Shown here piece by piece: positions 23,494 through 31,708 of a DNA stretch of 64,000 nucleotides. Location of the stretch: positions 1-64,000 of the forward strand of contig FMTN01000010.1 in NCBI GenBank assembly GCA_900100095.1. The letters are read 5' to 3'. Source of the DNA: Lachnospiraceae bacterium C10. Its GTDB lineage: Bacteria; Bacillota; Clostridia; Lachnospirales; Lachnospiraceae. The position numbers and the translations under genes are program-made. Below the pieces are notes generated by a model, which saw only the letters and a list, made by a program, of their open reading frames with translations, did no database searches and was not told where the DNA came from. How positions within the stretch are numbered: position 1 is the first letter of the stretch; each line of letters begins with the position of its first letter.

Positions 23494-26400
23494 TTATCCA
23501 AAAATCTCATCTATCTTCTGCTGCAACGTTCCATCCTTTGCATATGGCAATGCATCAACCTGTTTGAAATTATGTTTAATCTCATCCATGTTATCCGCAA
23601 AACCAAGAATATAGCTTGTCGCAATCTTATAGATAATTTCAGTAGGAGCTAATCCATATACTTGCTTCTCAAATATATGAGTAAGACGCTCCTTATCATC
23701 AGGAATAAGTTCCTTCATTTTTTCACTCTGATATAATCTCTTCACAATTTCTGTAATGTAAAGTCCTGACTTCATATAGAGATCTACAAAAGTCTTATCC
23801 TTGTCATCAAAACATCCCGGATTTTCTTCTTCCAAAAGATCCACCATACGTTTTACAACATCCTTCGGTGTAAATATCTGGTTGGTCTTCTGTGGCGGAA
23901 TATAATCGAAAATATCTTCTATACTGCCTTCATCAAAATAATCTGCAAGTCTCTTCTTCAATGCCAAGAATTCTTTAATAGAATCGTCAAACACAACTGC
24001 ATCAAAAAGGTTCCCATCAAAATGTTTAATTTCACCAGTTTCTGCTTCCTTATAATCTCCTCCGTCTCTTAAAAACTTAAACTGATCAAGAGTAATACTG
24101 GTTACTTCCTTGAAAACATTACCTGGGATGGTTGTATCAAAGGTCGCAAGTGTAACTGTATCATCGCCATATGCCATAAGGAAAGACGGAATAGTACGCG
24201 AGAAACCTCTAAGATGATCTCTAATACCATCTTCAATTTCAGTTTTCATACGTTCCCTCTTCTTTGTTTCAACAGTCTTAACTGTTGTTTGAGTAGATGT
24301 GTCAACAAATTCCTGAATAGCATTCTTCAAATCTTCCTGGAATTTCTCCGCTACCTCTTGTTTTTTCTGATTAAATTCTTCATCAATTTCTTCACTAGTC
24401 TTTCCTGTTTCATAACGCATTTGCATCTCAGCAACGCGCTGATTTTCAATAACATTCTGCTCTATCTGATAATTGCCGTGAAGCTTATCAATTATTCGAT
24501 CTGCATCACTATTTAACTTTCTTTCAATTTGTTTCTTATCAGAGGCTTTCATATCATCGCCGTATTTCTCTTTTGCTGTTTTAACAACATCTTTTACAGC
24601 TCTATCTTTAACAAATGCCTTTAGCCTGTTAATAGTTTCATCTGTCTCATTTGGAGTTTTTTCAATATGATTAAATGCATCATTTATCTTTGTTGAAAAA
24701 TCCTGATCATATATTTTTTCTCCAAAAACATCTTGTGTCTTACCTATTACATAATCATCTGTAAGTTCAACTTCGCCATCAGCATTGAGAGATAAATCGT
24801 CTTTTGTCTCTTGTGTTAGATTTATCTTTCCCGTCGGTTCATCAATAGCCTCAAATTGATCGATAATGTCGAGAACTTCCTTTGGTGCAGAAAATACATT
24901 ACTAATGTTTTGAAAAAGGAAATTACTCATAAATCCACGTCTAACGACTTCTACAGATTTAATTTTACGAGGAATAGAAAGAACTTCTCTTGCATCAAGT
25001 TCGACTAACTCTCCCTTATCATCCTCACCAATTACAGGAAAGAAATTTAATAAATCGCGAATATTCGCTTCTCTTTCATCTGCTGTTCCACCACCAGTAG
25101 CTGTAGAAGGATTTAGATTATTAGCAAATTGTTCAAAGATCGTAAGAGTTCTTGCCGGATCAAAATCAAATACATACGCATTCTCTTTTCTCCAACTCTC
25201 TGTACCTTTTTTGAACAAACATGGATTCTGTGCTCTAAAAGCTGCCTGCATATATAATGACGGTGACTTAACATTGCTAAGCATTAGAACTGCCGTCCAC
25301 TCTGGAATTGTAATTCCCGTCGTCAGCTGTCCAACCGATAATGTAATCGTCTTTTCATGTTCAGCGATTGCTTTTACAACCTTATCATATGATTTCATTG
25401 TTTCTTCATCGTCATCAAGCCTTCCATCACCTGCTGCAAGAACTATCTCATAGTCCTTAAATACCGGATGTTCCTTCAGTTTTTCAGCTAACTTCTTTGC
25501 ACTTTCTACCCTATCGAGTAACCAGAACGTATGATTTAATTCTGCTCTTAACTCAGGAGTCGAGAATGGATACTTTTCCTGCAAAGTCAATGCATCCAAA
25601 AACTTATCTACGGATGAATTATATTTAAACCTACCATTTTCTACCGCAAAGAATTCATTCAAATCAAAAGCATATTCAGCTGTTTCTCCTTGAATTTCAA
25701 TTCCCTGTTTCAACTCATCTTTGACAATCTCTGACATCTGGTATGTATAAAGATTAAGCTTTGGAAGATTTGCATATGGATTCTCTTCCTGTTTTGATTC
25801 ATCCCATTCTTCTTTTTTCTTTTGTTCATCTGCATATGTCCAGTTGAAAATTGCTCTATCTTCAAACTTACTATTTGCAAGTGCCTTAAAAGGAGTTCCA
25901 GACAAATGCAATGTAAACTTCCTCTTTATGTGATCAAATGCAATATCTGTCTTGTATGTATCTACACCTTCATGAGCTTCATCAATTACAAGCACATCCC
26001 ATTCAATAACTTGAACCTCTTTTAATTTATCCGTTGCATTAGAATTATCACTAAAATAAATGGAGCCTTTCAAATCCTGTAAAGAAATAAAATCAATCAG
26101 CCCCACCTTCACAGCATCTGGATCCTTCTCTCTCGAAACAGCATCCTGATGATACTCTCTATAATTCATTACAAGGGGCCTATCCTTAATTCCATCAACA
26201 TTACTTACAAAGAAGTAACCAGACTGTCTTCCTAAGAACTTTTCGTAATCTGAGTACCAAGAATTTGCAATCGCTGGTCTATTGGTAACAATAAGTACAT
26301 TCTTAGCATCAACCTTTTTTACAAAATCATAAACAGACAGAGTCTTACCAAATCGTGGCTTTGCATTCCAAAGAAATTCTCCACCTTCATGATCATTCCT

Positions 26401-26862
26401 ATATGCAACTGTCTGGCAAACAGCCTCCTCCTGTTCTTCACGAAGCTTATAAAGGATAACTTCATGATTATCCGACTCAAGTACTCCTCGATTTGAACGA
26501 AACTCATAAAACTTCGACTGTGAATCACTAGGACTTATGTGGAACCATTCATTCTCATCATTTTTATCGAAGTATTCATTTCCTTCGTCCTGTGGCTGTT
26601 TCACTCCATTTTTTCGCAGATATGTATGGAACTGTTTATCAGTAAATGTATCTCCTGATCCATCCTCAAAAGTAGCATTTCCTTGCCACTCTTTTTTAGG
26701 TCTTATACCTGCTGTATGTGTCTGCTGACGAATTCTTTCATCAACATCCTGTTCTGTGTACCCTATCTTTATATAGCCATCATGATAACTGATGCCAGGA
26801 GTGGTATAGGCATAAATCATAGGCACAACTTTTTTTGTTGATTTTACATTTGGCTTTTTCAT
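23494..26862 (-). CDS. GIY-YIG nuclease, SF2 helicase and degenerate methyltransferase fusion
   Basis: 1122 residues in three parts. Residues about 13-95 form a T5orf172/MUG113-type GIY-YIG domain (IYAYTTPGI, GYIKIGYTEQDVDERIRQQ). Residues about 140-600 form an SF2 DNA translocase of the type I/III restriction kind: Walker A NAKPRFGKT (near 172), VLVIDEAHEG (near 295), LHLSGTPF (III) and VGQLTTGITIPEW/AFRAQNP (V-VI). The C-terminal 140 residues keep methyltransferase motif X (IFTPKDVVKRMVDLLE, near 999) and a weak motif I (DLYMKSGLYITEIV) but lack NPPY, so this part is probably catalytically dead and may dock with the methyltransferase subunits. This resembles a type ISP-like restriction enzyme split over several genes, with GIY-YIG in place of the Mrr nuclease. 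Confidence 0.85.
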   Translation of the reverse strand: MKKPNVKSTKKVVPMIYAYTTPGISYHDGYIKIGYTEQDVDERIRQQTHTAGIRPKKEWQGNATFEDGSGDTFTDKQFHTYLRKNGVKQPQDEGNEYFDKNDENEWFHISPSDSQSKFYEFRSNRGVLESDNHEVILYKLREEQEEAVCQTVAYRNDHEGGEFLWNAKPRFGKTLSVYDFVKKVDAKNVLIVTNRPAIANSWYSDYEKFLGRQSGYFFVSNVDGIKDRPLVMNYREYHQDAVSREKDPDAVKVGLIDFISLQDLKGSIYFSDNSNATDKLKEVQVIEWDVLVIDEAHEGVDTYKTDIAFDHIKRKFTLHLSGTPFKALANSKFEDRAIFNWTYADEQKKKEEWDESKQEENPYANLPKLNLYTYQMSEIVKDELKQGIEIQGETAEYAFDLNEFFAVENGRFKYNSSVDKFLDALTLQEKYPFSTPELRAELNHTFWLLDRVESAKKLAEKLKEHPVFKDYEIVLAAGDGRLDDDEETMKSYDKVVKAIAEHEKTITLSVGQLTTGITIPEWTAVLMLSNVKSPSLYMQAAFRAQNPCLFKKGTESWRKENAYVFDFDPARTLTIFEQFANNLNPSTATGGGTADEREANIRDLLNFFPVIGEDDKGELVELDAREVLSIPRKIKSVEVVRRGFMSNFLFQNISNVFSAPKEVLDIIDQFEAIDEPTGKINLTQETKDDLSLNADGEVELTDDYVIGKTQDVFGEKIYDQDFSTKINDAFNHIEKTPNETDETINRLKAFVKDRAVKDVVKTAKEKYGDDMKASDKKQIERKLNSDADRIIDKLHGNYQIEQNVIENQRVAEMQMRYETGKTSEEIDEEFNQKKQEVAEKFQEDLKNAIQEFVDTSTQTTVKTVETKKRERMKTEIEDGIRDHLRGFSRTIPSFLMAYGDDTVTLATFDTTIPGNVFKEVTSITLDQFKFLRDGGDYKEAETGEIKHFDGNLFDAVVFDDSIKEFLALKKRLADYFDEGSIEDIFDYIPPQKTNQIFTPKDVVKRMVDLLEEENPGCFDDKDKTFVDLYMKSGLYITEIVKRLYQSEKMKELIPDDKERLTHIFEKQVYGLAPTEIIYKIATSYILGFADNMDEIKHNFKQVDALPYAKDGTLQQKIDEIFG

Positions 26863-26878
26863 TATTCTATCCCCTCTC

Positions 26879-27847
26879 CTAATTAATCTTAGAATCTATT
26901 ATTTTCCATTCATCATCTGATAAATTCCACATTTCACGTAATCTTTGGTCAGTATATTCTCCTATGTATTTTTTCAAATGAGGAACAAAACAAAAATTCT
27001 TTTTTGTAATATCCTGAGATACCACGCTTTGAAGCAAAAGGAATCTTACTGTTTTTGTAAAAATATATGATTTAAATGAGTATAACTCCTCTTCTGTATC
27101 AAAAGCGCCTAAAATAATATATGACTCAGTACAGCATTCTCCAGCTCTAGCCACATGAACATTACTGTCATAATAAATACTAACTGGTTTTGAAAAATCA
27201 GTTTGACCAGCAATTGGTGCCTTTGGTGCAAGTAATTTCCATTTATTCAAATACCCCTTACTATCATCAACATCTTCTGGATCAGCAAACTTTACTCCTA
27301 TCCTTTGAATAAACCAACAAGGGATACCCTTTTCTTTCGGTTTATAGTTTGTTGGTAAACCAAAAGGTTTTCTTGAAGAAACAAAGCTATCTAAGAAAAT
27401 TCCGTCCTTATGTTCTTTTCGTACATGATCAACTATGCTAACAGCTTGATTTCCCCTAATAAAAATTTCATATTCATTGAGTTTTCGCTCCATTGTATAT
27501 TCATTTGTTTTAGTAGCATTTGTAACTTTACATAAGCCTTCATGATTCTTATCTCTTACAAAAAAGCATGCTCCACCAGATAATCCCCCCAATCCAGGGA
27601 ATACATCCTTCCAATTTTCATAATCAACTATTCTAGCCATATGCTCATCATTAAGCATTTCTTGTCTAAATGAATCTAATCCTTTACCTCCCGCAAACCA
27701 TCGAGACGGAATAATCATTGATAACACTTCAGGATTAAGACTTTTAGCAGCTGATACAAATTCATTGTAAACAGGCTTCGCACTTTTCCCGTTTCCCCCA
27801 TCATCTTCTTGGTAAGGTGGATTTCCAATAATATAGTCAAATTTCAT
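26879..27847 (-). CDS. Eco57I-type adenine methyltransferase, NPPY half
   Basis: 322 residues beginning FDYIIGNPPYQED, the catalytic motif IV of N6-adenine methyltransferases, at residues 3-15. SMIIPSRWFAGGKGLDSFR (motif VI-VIII region) and GGACFFV follow, then a target-recognition-like C-terminal domain (GIPCWFIQRIG, NKWKLLAPKAP, YIILGAF). It lacks the SAM-binding motif I, which lies in the gene immediately upstream. The two genes are 3 bases apart and this one has its own GGGAGG site before ATG 27847. The break falls just before motif IV, so this looks like a two-subunit enzyme rather than a frameshift. Confidence 0.88.
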   Translation of the reverse strand: MKFDYIIGNPPYQEDDGGNGKSAKPVYNEFVSAAKSLNPEVLSMIIPSRWFAGGKGLDSFRQEMLNDEHMARIVDYENWKDVFPGLGGLSGGACFFVRDKNHEGLCKVTNATKTNEYTMERKLNEYEIFIRGNQAVSIVDHVRKEHKDGIFLDSFVSSRKPFGLPTNYKPKEKGIPCWFIQRIGVKFADPEDVDDSKGYLNKWKLLAPKAPIAGQTDFSKPVSIYYDSNVHVARAGECCTESYIILGAFDTEEELYSFKSYIFTKTVRFLLLQSVVSQDITKKNFCFVPHLKKYIGEYTDQRLREMWNLSDDEWKIIDSKIN

Positions 27848-27850
27848 AGT

Positions 27851-28786
27851 TTATTTTCCTCCCTTTAAGCTTCTATATGTAAGCGATTCATTACTTCTCC
27901 AATCATAAATTTTACAATCTAATTGCTCTGGTTCTGAATCATTAATTCCAACTGTAAAATCAAAAATACTTAGTTGCTGATACTCTTCTTGCGGTTTTCC
28001 AAATGGAACTGTTCCTGTTATTCCATCCATCTGCCAAAGATTCCAAACAATTATATTTGTCATCTTCTTTAATTCTTTTTCATCAGGATCTCTATCCCAT
28101 CTCTCTCGCATATAATCAACAAATGTATTAAGCATATTTATTCTTGCGATAAATAAATTATCTCCCTGAAATTCATAACCATATACACTTTGAAATGCTC
28201 TATAAACCCATTTCAACCAATCTTTTTCATTATCCGTATTCTCATTAACGATTCTAAGCTTACGATCCAAAATTCCAATGCGACTGTGGATTGGAATTAT
28301 TTCTGCAGTGGTTGTATCATATCTCGACACCAAATATGGAGCCTCCCCACATGTAATTTCCAATCTCTTCGAATCAACATATTTTTGCCAATCTTTTTTA
28401 TTTACAAAATTTATTTTTTCAACTGTTGGCTTCCACGTCTGACCATTTTCAATATTAAATACATTTTTACGACCAAACCATTCTTCATCACAATGATTAT
28501 TCATTTTATTGCAAATCCATGATGGCGTAAAAACTTCAGCCTTGGTTCTTGTTCGCTCAGCCTGTTCTTCCAAAGACTTGGCCACACGCGGTTGAATAAT
28601 ATCAGAACCAAACCCTTTCAATATTTCCTCTGTTATATGTTCTTTTTCATTTATAGTTCTACCATTTTCTGTATAAGCACTTGTAGCAAAAATAATATTC
28701 TTACCTGTCGTTTTATCTTTTAAAAGTGCTTTCAAAACCACAGAAACCGGATAACTGTTTATATCTATCAGTTTCTCCATCATCAT
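27851..28786 (-). CDS. Adenine methyltransferase, SAM-binding half
   Basis: 311 residues. KAEVFTPSWICNKMN (motif X, about residues 81-95) and LEITCGEAPYLVSRYD (motif I, about 145-160) form the SAM pocket, and the C-terminal part has DNLFIARINML (motif III region). There is no NPPY; this is in the next gene. Together the two genes reconstitute an Eco57I/type ISP-like N6-adenine methyltransferase. Three ATG codons in a row at 28786-28778 follow TTGGAGAG, and the second or third is the best spaced. It is 32 bases after the small HTH gene, within the same unit. Confidence 0.87.
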   Translation of the reverse strand: MMMEKLIDINSYPVSVVLKALLKDKTTGKNIIFATSAYTENGRTINEKEHITEEILKGFGSDIIQPRVAKSLEEQAERTRTKAEVFTPSWICNKMNNHCDEEWFGRKNVFNIENGQTWKPTVEKINFVNKKDWQKYVDSKRLEITCGEAPYLVSRYDTTTAEIIPIHSRIGILDRKLRIVNENTDNEKDWLKWVYRAFQSVYGYEFQGDNLFIARINMLNTFVDYMRERWDRDPDEKELKKMTNIIVWNLWQMDGITGTVPFGKPQEEYQQLSIFDFTVGINDSEPEQLDCKIYDWRSNESLTYRSLKGGK

Positions 28787-28818
28787 CTCTCCAATTTTAT
28801 TTCATGCCCATTGATACT

Positions 28819-29031
28819 CTACTCATTCTGATTTTTTTCATAATGAATAAGATCTCCGAAATCGCAATCAAGGCTTTCACAGATTTTCTCAAGCACTTGC
28901 ATAGACACAGGTTCTCCTTTACTCATTTTAGCAATGGTACTGCTACTAAGCTTTACCTTATTCATTAAATCTGTTTTATTCATATTGTTGTCAATCAACA
29001 ATTTCCATAGTCCGTTATAGGATATAGCCAT
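28819..29031 (-). CDS. Small HTH regulator (controller-type)
   Basis: Cro/CI-type HTH of 70 residues (NKTDLMNKVKLSSSTIAKMSKG), followed by a helix ending with ESLDCDFGDLIHYE. It is a typical HTH_26 protein of the kind found beside restriction-modification genes. It heads the operon with the methyltransferase halves, as controller (C) proteins do, delaying nuclease expression. ATG 29031 follows AGAGAGG. A promoter at 29095-29123 lies upstream. Confidence 0.85.
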   Translation of the reverse strand: MAISYNGLWKLLIDNNMNKTDLMNKVKLSSSTIAKMSKGEPVSMQVLEKICESLDCDFGDLIHYEKNQNE

Positions 29032-29094
29032 ATACTAACCTCTCTATAGCGATGTCAACTTACATCTACATATTCCAATTAATGTTACTATATG

Positions 29095-29123
29095 ATTATA
29101 CTATGTTCTCGAATAACAGACAA
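29095..29123 (-). promoter_or_regulatory. Promoter of the methyltransferase operon
   Basis: Minus-strand TTGTCT (plus 29118-29123), 17-bp spacer, perfect TATAAT (plus ATTATA 29095-29100). It lies about 64 bases before the HTH gene. ATGT-N6-ACAT (around 29053-29066) downstream may be a controller site. Confidence 0.65.
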
Positions 29124-29279
29124 GCAAATCGCCAATATTTTCTTCGCGTTTGCAAAGTTTTCTTTCTCTATATTGTAATCTATCCCATAAGCATAATTGG
29201 CCCATAATTATCTAACAAAGCCTTCTACTGCCTACTACTATACATTAACAATTCATATGTCCCAAAAAACGGACTTTCA

Positions 29280-29460
29280 CACTCTTTTTCACTTTTTGAT
29301 GTTTTTCCCCGCTTCGCGCGGCACCATCTTTGATGGTGTTAGGGCGCGTCTTCGCAAAGTGGCGAGCAGTGCTTTTCTGTACAGAAAAGCCCCATTCGCT
29401 CGTTGGAGGCACATCCCCAATCCCCTTGAACAGCCTATCGGCTGGCTACGCAATTCTTCC
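29280..29460. other. Candidate oriT region beside relaxase gene
   Basis: A GC-rich block in AT-rich surroundings, between the relaxase operon and the defence island. It holds CACCATC-TTT-GATGGTG (29322-29338), the word AGGGCGC at 29341-29347 (GCGCCCT on the minus strand, as in the nic region of RSF1010-type origins), and the perfect 20-bp palindrome GCTTTTCTGTACAGAAAAGC at 29371-29390. A CAGCC..GGCTG hairpin follows near 29431. Open frames through it on both strands are low-complexity shadows. Hairpins plus a nic-like word next to the relaxase suggest an origin of transfer; this is inference. Confidence 0.45.
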
Positions 29461-29497
29461 GAATCGCTAACTTCATCTTTGGATATATCTTCAGAAA

Positions 29498-29543
29498 TAA
29501 AAAAAGAAGGGAACCTGCAGCTGATAAAAACTGTAGATTCCCT
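29498..29543 (-). terminator. Terminator of the transfer operon
   Basis: AGGGAAxCTxCAG paired with its complement around a 10-base loop. A pure T-run follows on the minus strand (A-run 29497-29506 on plus). It lies directly after the relaxase stop and ends the long minus-strand transfer operon. Confidence 0.88.
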
Positions 29544-29550
29544 GATAGAC

Positions 29551-30984
29551 CTATCGACTGATATTATGTTTTCTGATTCGTTCCTTTTTCTGTTCTTCAT
29601 CGTCTTTTAAGAACTGATCGATATCATATTTTGCTCTTTGGATCTCCTGCATTTCTTTCTTGACCTCACGATATTCACCATAGAGCTTTTTCTTTTCTGC
29701 GAGGATTTCAGCATACTCCGCATTCAGTTCTTTTACCTTCGGGAGCTTCTTTTCCCCAATATCATCGAAGGCTTCCTTTGCCGCCTTATGAAGAATGATT
29801 TCCTGTCTGTGCTCTTCCAGGAACTTTTTGCTATATCCACATTTACGATAATCGGCATACACATCTTTGGTCTTCATATAGTTTATGATATGCGTTTTAA
29901 GAACCTGTATTTCAGCCAGACGCTTCTCTTTCTCCTTGATGGAAGCAGACAATGCATTAAAGTTGGCTACAGCCTTTGCTACTCTTTCAGTAAGGACATC
30001 ATAGCTTCGGATGTTATGCTGCTTCAAAAATAAAACAGCCTTTGCTACCTGCTTGGTATTAAAGTTCTTCGCAAAGCGGATATAATATTTCCCTTTGCCT
30101 GCTGCAAGCTTCTTTTGGATATCAATAAGAAGATCAAACGCATGATCTTCGTTTCTCCGGAAAGTTTTCGAAGTTCTTCTCTCTTCCTTTGGTTCATCAT
30201 CCAAAGTACGCTCCATCTCTCCTGCAAGGATTCTCTTAAGCTCCTCTTCCGTATATCCACTGCCAAGAGACCGAAGCCGGATGAATCGCTTCTGCTCTTT
30301 TCCTTTGATTGAAATATATTTTCCACGTTTGATCTCGTAGCCCTGCTCTTCCAATAGCCGGAGGAATTCATCAAAATCCTTTACGTTGTATTCCGCAAAG
30401 ATCTGCTGAATCACTTCCCTGATCTCATCACGAAAGGCTTTTTTCTTCGGATAAGTTGTTCGCTTCTCCCGTTCACTTGGTTTTCTTCTTTCGATAACAG
30501 ATAGTCCATGTTCCAGACAGATAATGTCAGATAATCGCTGCAATGCTATTCCGACAAAGAAGAAGTCCCGAAACTTATGGGTACAGTCCAGGCTTGTTGA
30601 ATTAAAGATTATGTGATTATGGATATGCGCCCGATCCGTATGAGTCGCTACAATAAAGGCATGCTTTCCTTTGGTAAAACGCATGGCGGTTTCATATCCG
30701 ACTTTATTTGCTTCTTCCGGTGTGATCTCTCCCGGTTTGAAAGACTGCCGGATCTGATAGGCAATGATATCTCCCTTTGGATGTCTGCCGGTAAGTTGCT
30801 CATATTCTCTTTTTGACAGCATGAATTCTTCATCCACCGTCTTTGCCTGGCAGGCATAGGAGCTGATAAACTGACCGTTTTCTGTCTTCTCACCGTTCTT
30901 GGCATAGTCGGTTCTGTCGCTAAGAGATCTTGCCACGCTTTTACCTTTATTCTGATGCATGGTAATTAACCTGGTAGCCGCCAT
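29551..30984 (-). CDS. Relaxase (MobA/VirD2, MOBP type)
   Basis: Nicks one strand at oriT and leads it into the recipient. The 477-residue protein has the HUH signature HTDRAHIHNHIIFN near residue 115 and an N-terminal candidate Tyr in RTDYAKN (about residue 27). A long coiled-coil, basic C-terminus follows (about 340-470). It fits the Tn1549-family relaxases. ATG 30984 follows AGAGGTG. MobC is encoded 17 bases upstream. It is the last gene of the transfer operon. Confidence 0.92.
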   Translation of the reverse strand: MAATRLITMHQNKGKSVARSLSDRTDYAKNGEKTENGQFISSYACQAKTVDEEFMLSKREYEQLTGRHPKGDIIAYQIRQSFKPGEITPEEANKVGYETAMRFTKGKHAFIVATHTDRAHIHNHIIFNSTSLDCTHKFRDFFFVGIALQRLSDIICLEHGLSVIERRKPSEREKRTTYPKKKAFRDEIREVIQQIFAEYNVKDFDEFLRLLEEQGYEIKRGKYISIKGKEQKRFIRLRSLGSGYTEEELKRILAGEMERTLDDEPKEERRTSKTFRRNEDHAFDLLIDIQKKLAAGKGKYYIRFAKNFNTKQVAKAVLFLKQHNIRSYDVLTERVAKAVANFNALSASIKEKEKRLAEIQVLKTHIINYMKTKDVYADYRKCGYSKKFLEEHRQEIILHKAAKEAFDDIGEKKLPKVKELNAEYAEILAEKKKLYGEYREVKKEMQEIQRAKYDIDQFLKDDEEQKKERIRKHNISR

Positions 30985-31001
30985 ACGTTTTCACCTCTTT
31001 C

Positions 31002-31331
31002 CTATATCGTGGATAATCGCTGTAATATGTCCTTCATCACCTGCCAGAGTTCATCCTGACGAAGCTTCATATCTTCTATATCTTCTTTATAGATACTGCC
31101 GGTCTCATTTGCTTTTTTGGCATACTGATTCATGTTGGCAGAAGTAATGCCGAGGAGTCTGACCGCCTCCTTGACATCACTTAGATCCATCTGAATGAGA
31201 TAACCATTCAATGCCATTTTGCGAAGATATGCGCTCTCATTTAAGATGCCTGTTTTCTGTTCTCTATCGCGGATCAGCTTTGCCTCTTCCGGCGTTGCAT
31301 AGAAGTGAAACTGCTCCGTTCTATGCTCCAT
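31002..31331 (-). CDS. MobC-type relaxosome protein
   Basis: A 109-residue ribbon-helix-helix-like accessory protein (FHFYATPEEAKLIRDR, then NESAYLRKMALNGY at about residues 30-43). The helical tail (LLGITSANMNQYAKKANETG) is typical of MobC. It melts or marks oriT for the relaxase encoded next. It starts 2 bases after the upstream stop. Confidence 0.9.
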   Translation of the reverse strand: MEHRTEQFHFYATPEEAKLIRDREQKTGILNESAYLRKMALNGYLIQMDLSDVKEAVRLLGITSANMNQYAKKANETGSIYKEDIEDMKLRQDELWQVMKDILQRLSTI

Positions 31332-31333
31332 AA

Positions 31334-31708
31334 CTACATCTCCCTGCAGGGACAGATCACCGGAGAACTCTTCTCCGGATCCGGAATCGGAGCTGATTTT
31401 ACTTTTTCCTGTTGTTCCTTTATCTTTTCCAGAATAGAGGCTTTGGTATCATTTTCGATATCCTCTTCATCTGCCTTCTCATTGATAGCTGCAAAATCCG
31501 GCATCGGAGGAGCAGGCACATTGTTGATGATCCCATCAAAGGAATTGTCATTCTGCTCTACCATATCCTCGATCCCCCGCATATGATTTCTGCTGATAGA
31601 AGGTCCTAAGCCAACATCTTCGATCGGATCAATGGATTCCGGGATCTGTTCCTCGACCGCATTACCTGAGACTTCATCCCACTTTCTTATTGTTTTCATC
31701 TTTGCCAT
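31334..31708 (-). CDS. Hypothetical ICE protein, 124 residues
   Basis: An acidic protein of low complexity (starts MAKMKTIRKWDEVSGN; middle NNVPAPPMPDF; a helix rich in Lys and Glu at about 85-110). No family recognised. Position between topB and mobC, overlapping topB by 13 bases, is kept in Tn1549-like elements, so it is likely a real accessory of the mobilisation module. Confidence 0.75.
   Translation of the reverse strand: MAKMKTIRKWDEVSGNAVEEQIPESIDPIEDVGLGPSISRNHMRGIEDMVEQNDNSFDGIINNVPAPPMPDFAAINEKADEEDIENDTKASILEKIKEQQEKVKSAPIPDPEKSSPVICPCREM

Noticed and set aside
27845-27853. Methyltransferase split as a frameshift error
   Set aside because: The second gene has its own GGGAGG site and ATG, and the break lies between conserved motifs, so a natural two-subunit form is more likely.
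29197-29610. Overlapping frames on both strands in the gap after the relaxase
   Set aside because: They cross palindromes and the terminator, lack ribosome sites and have no recognisable protein features.
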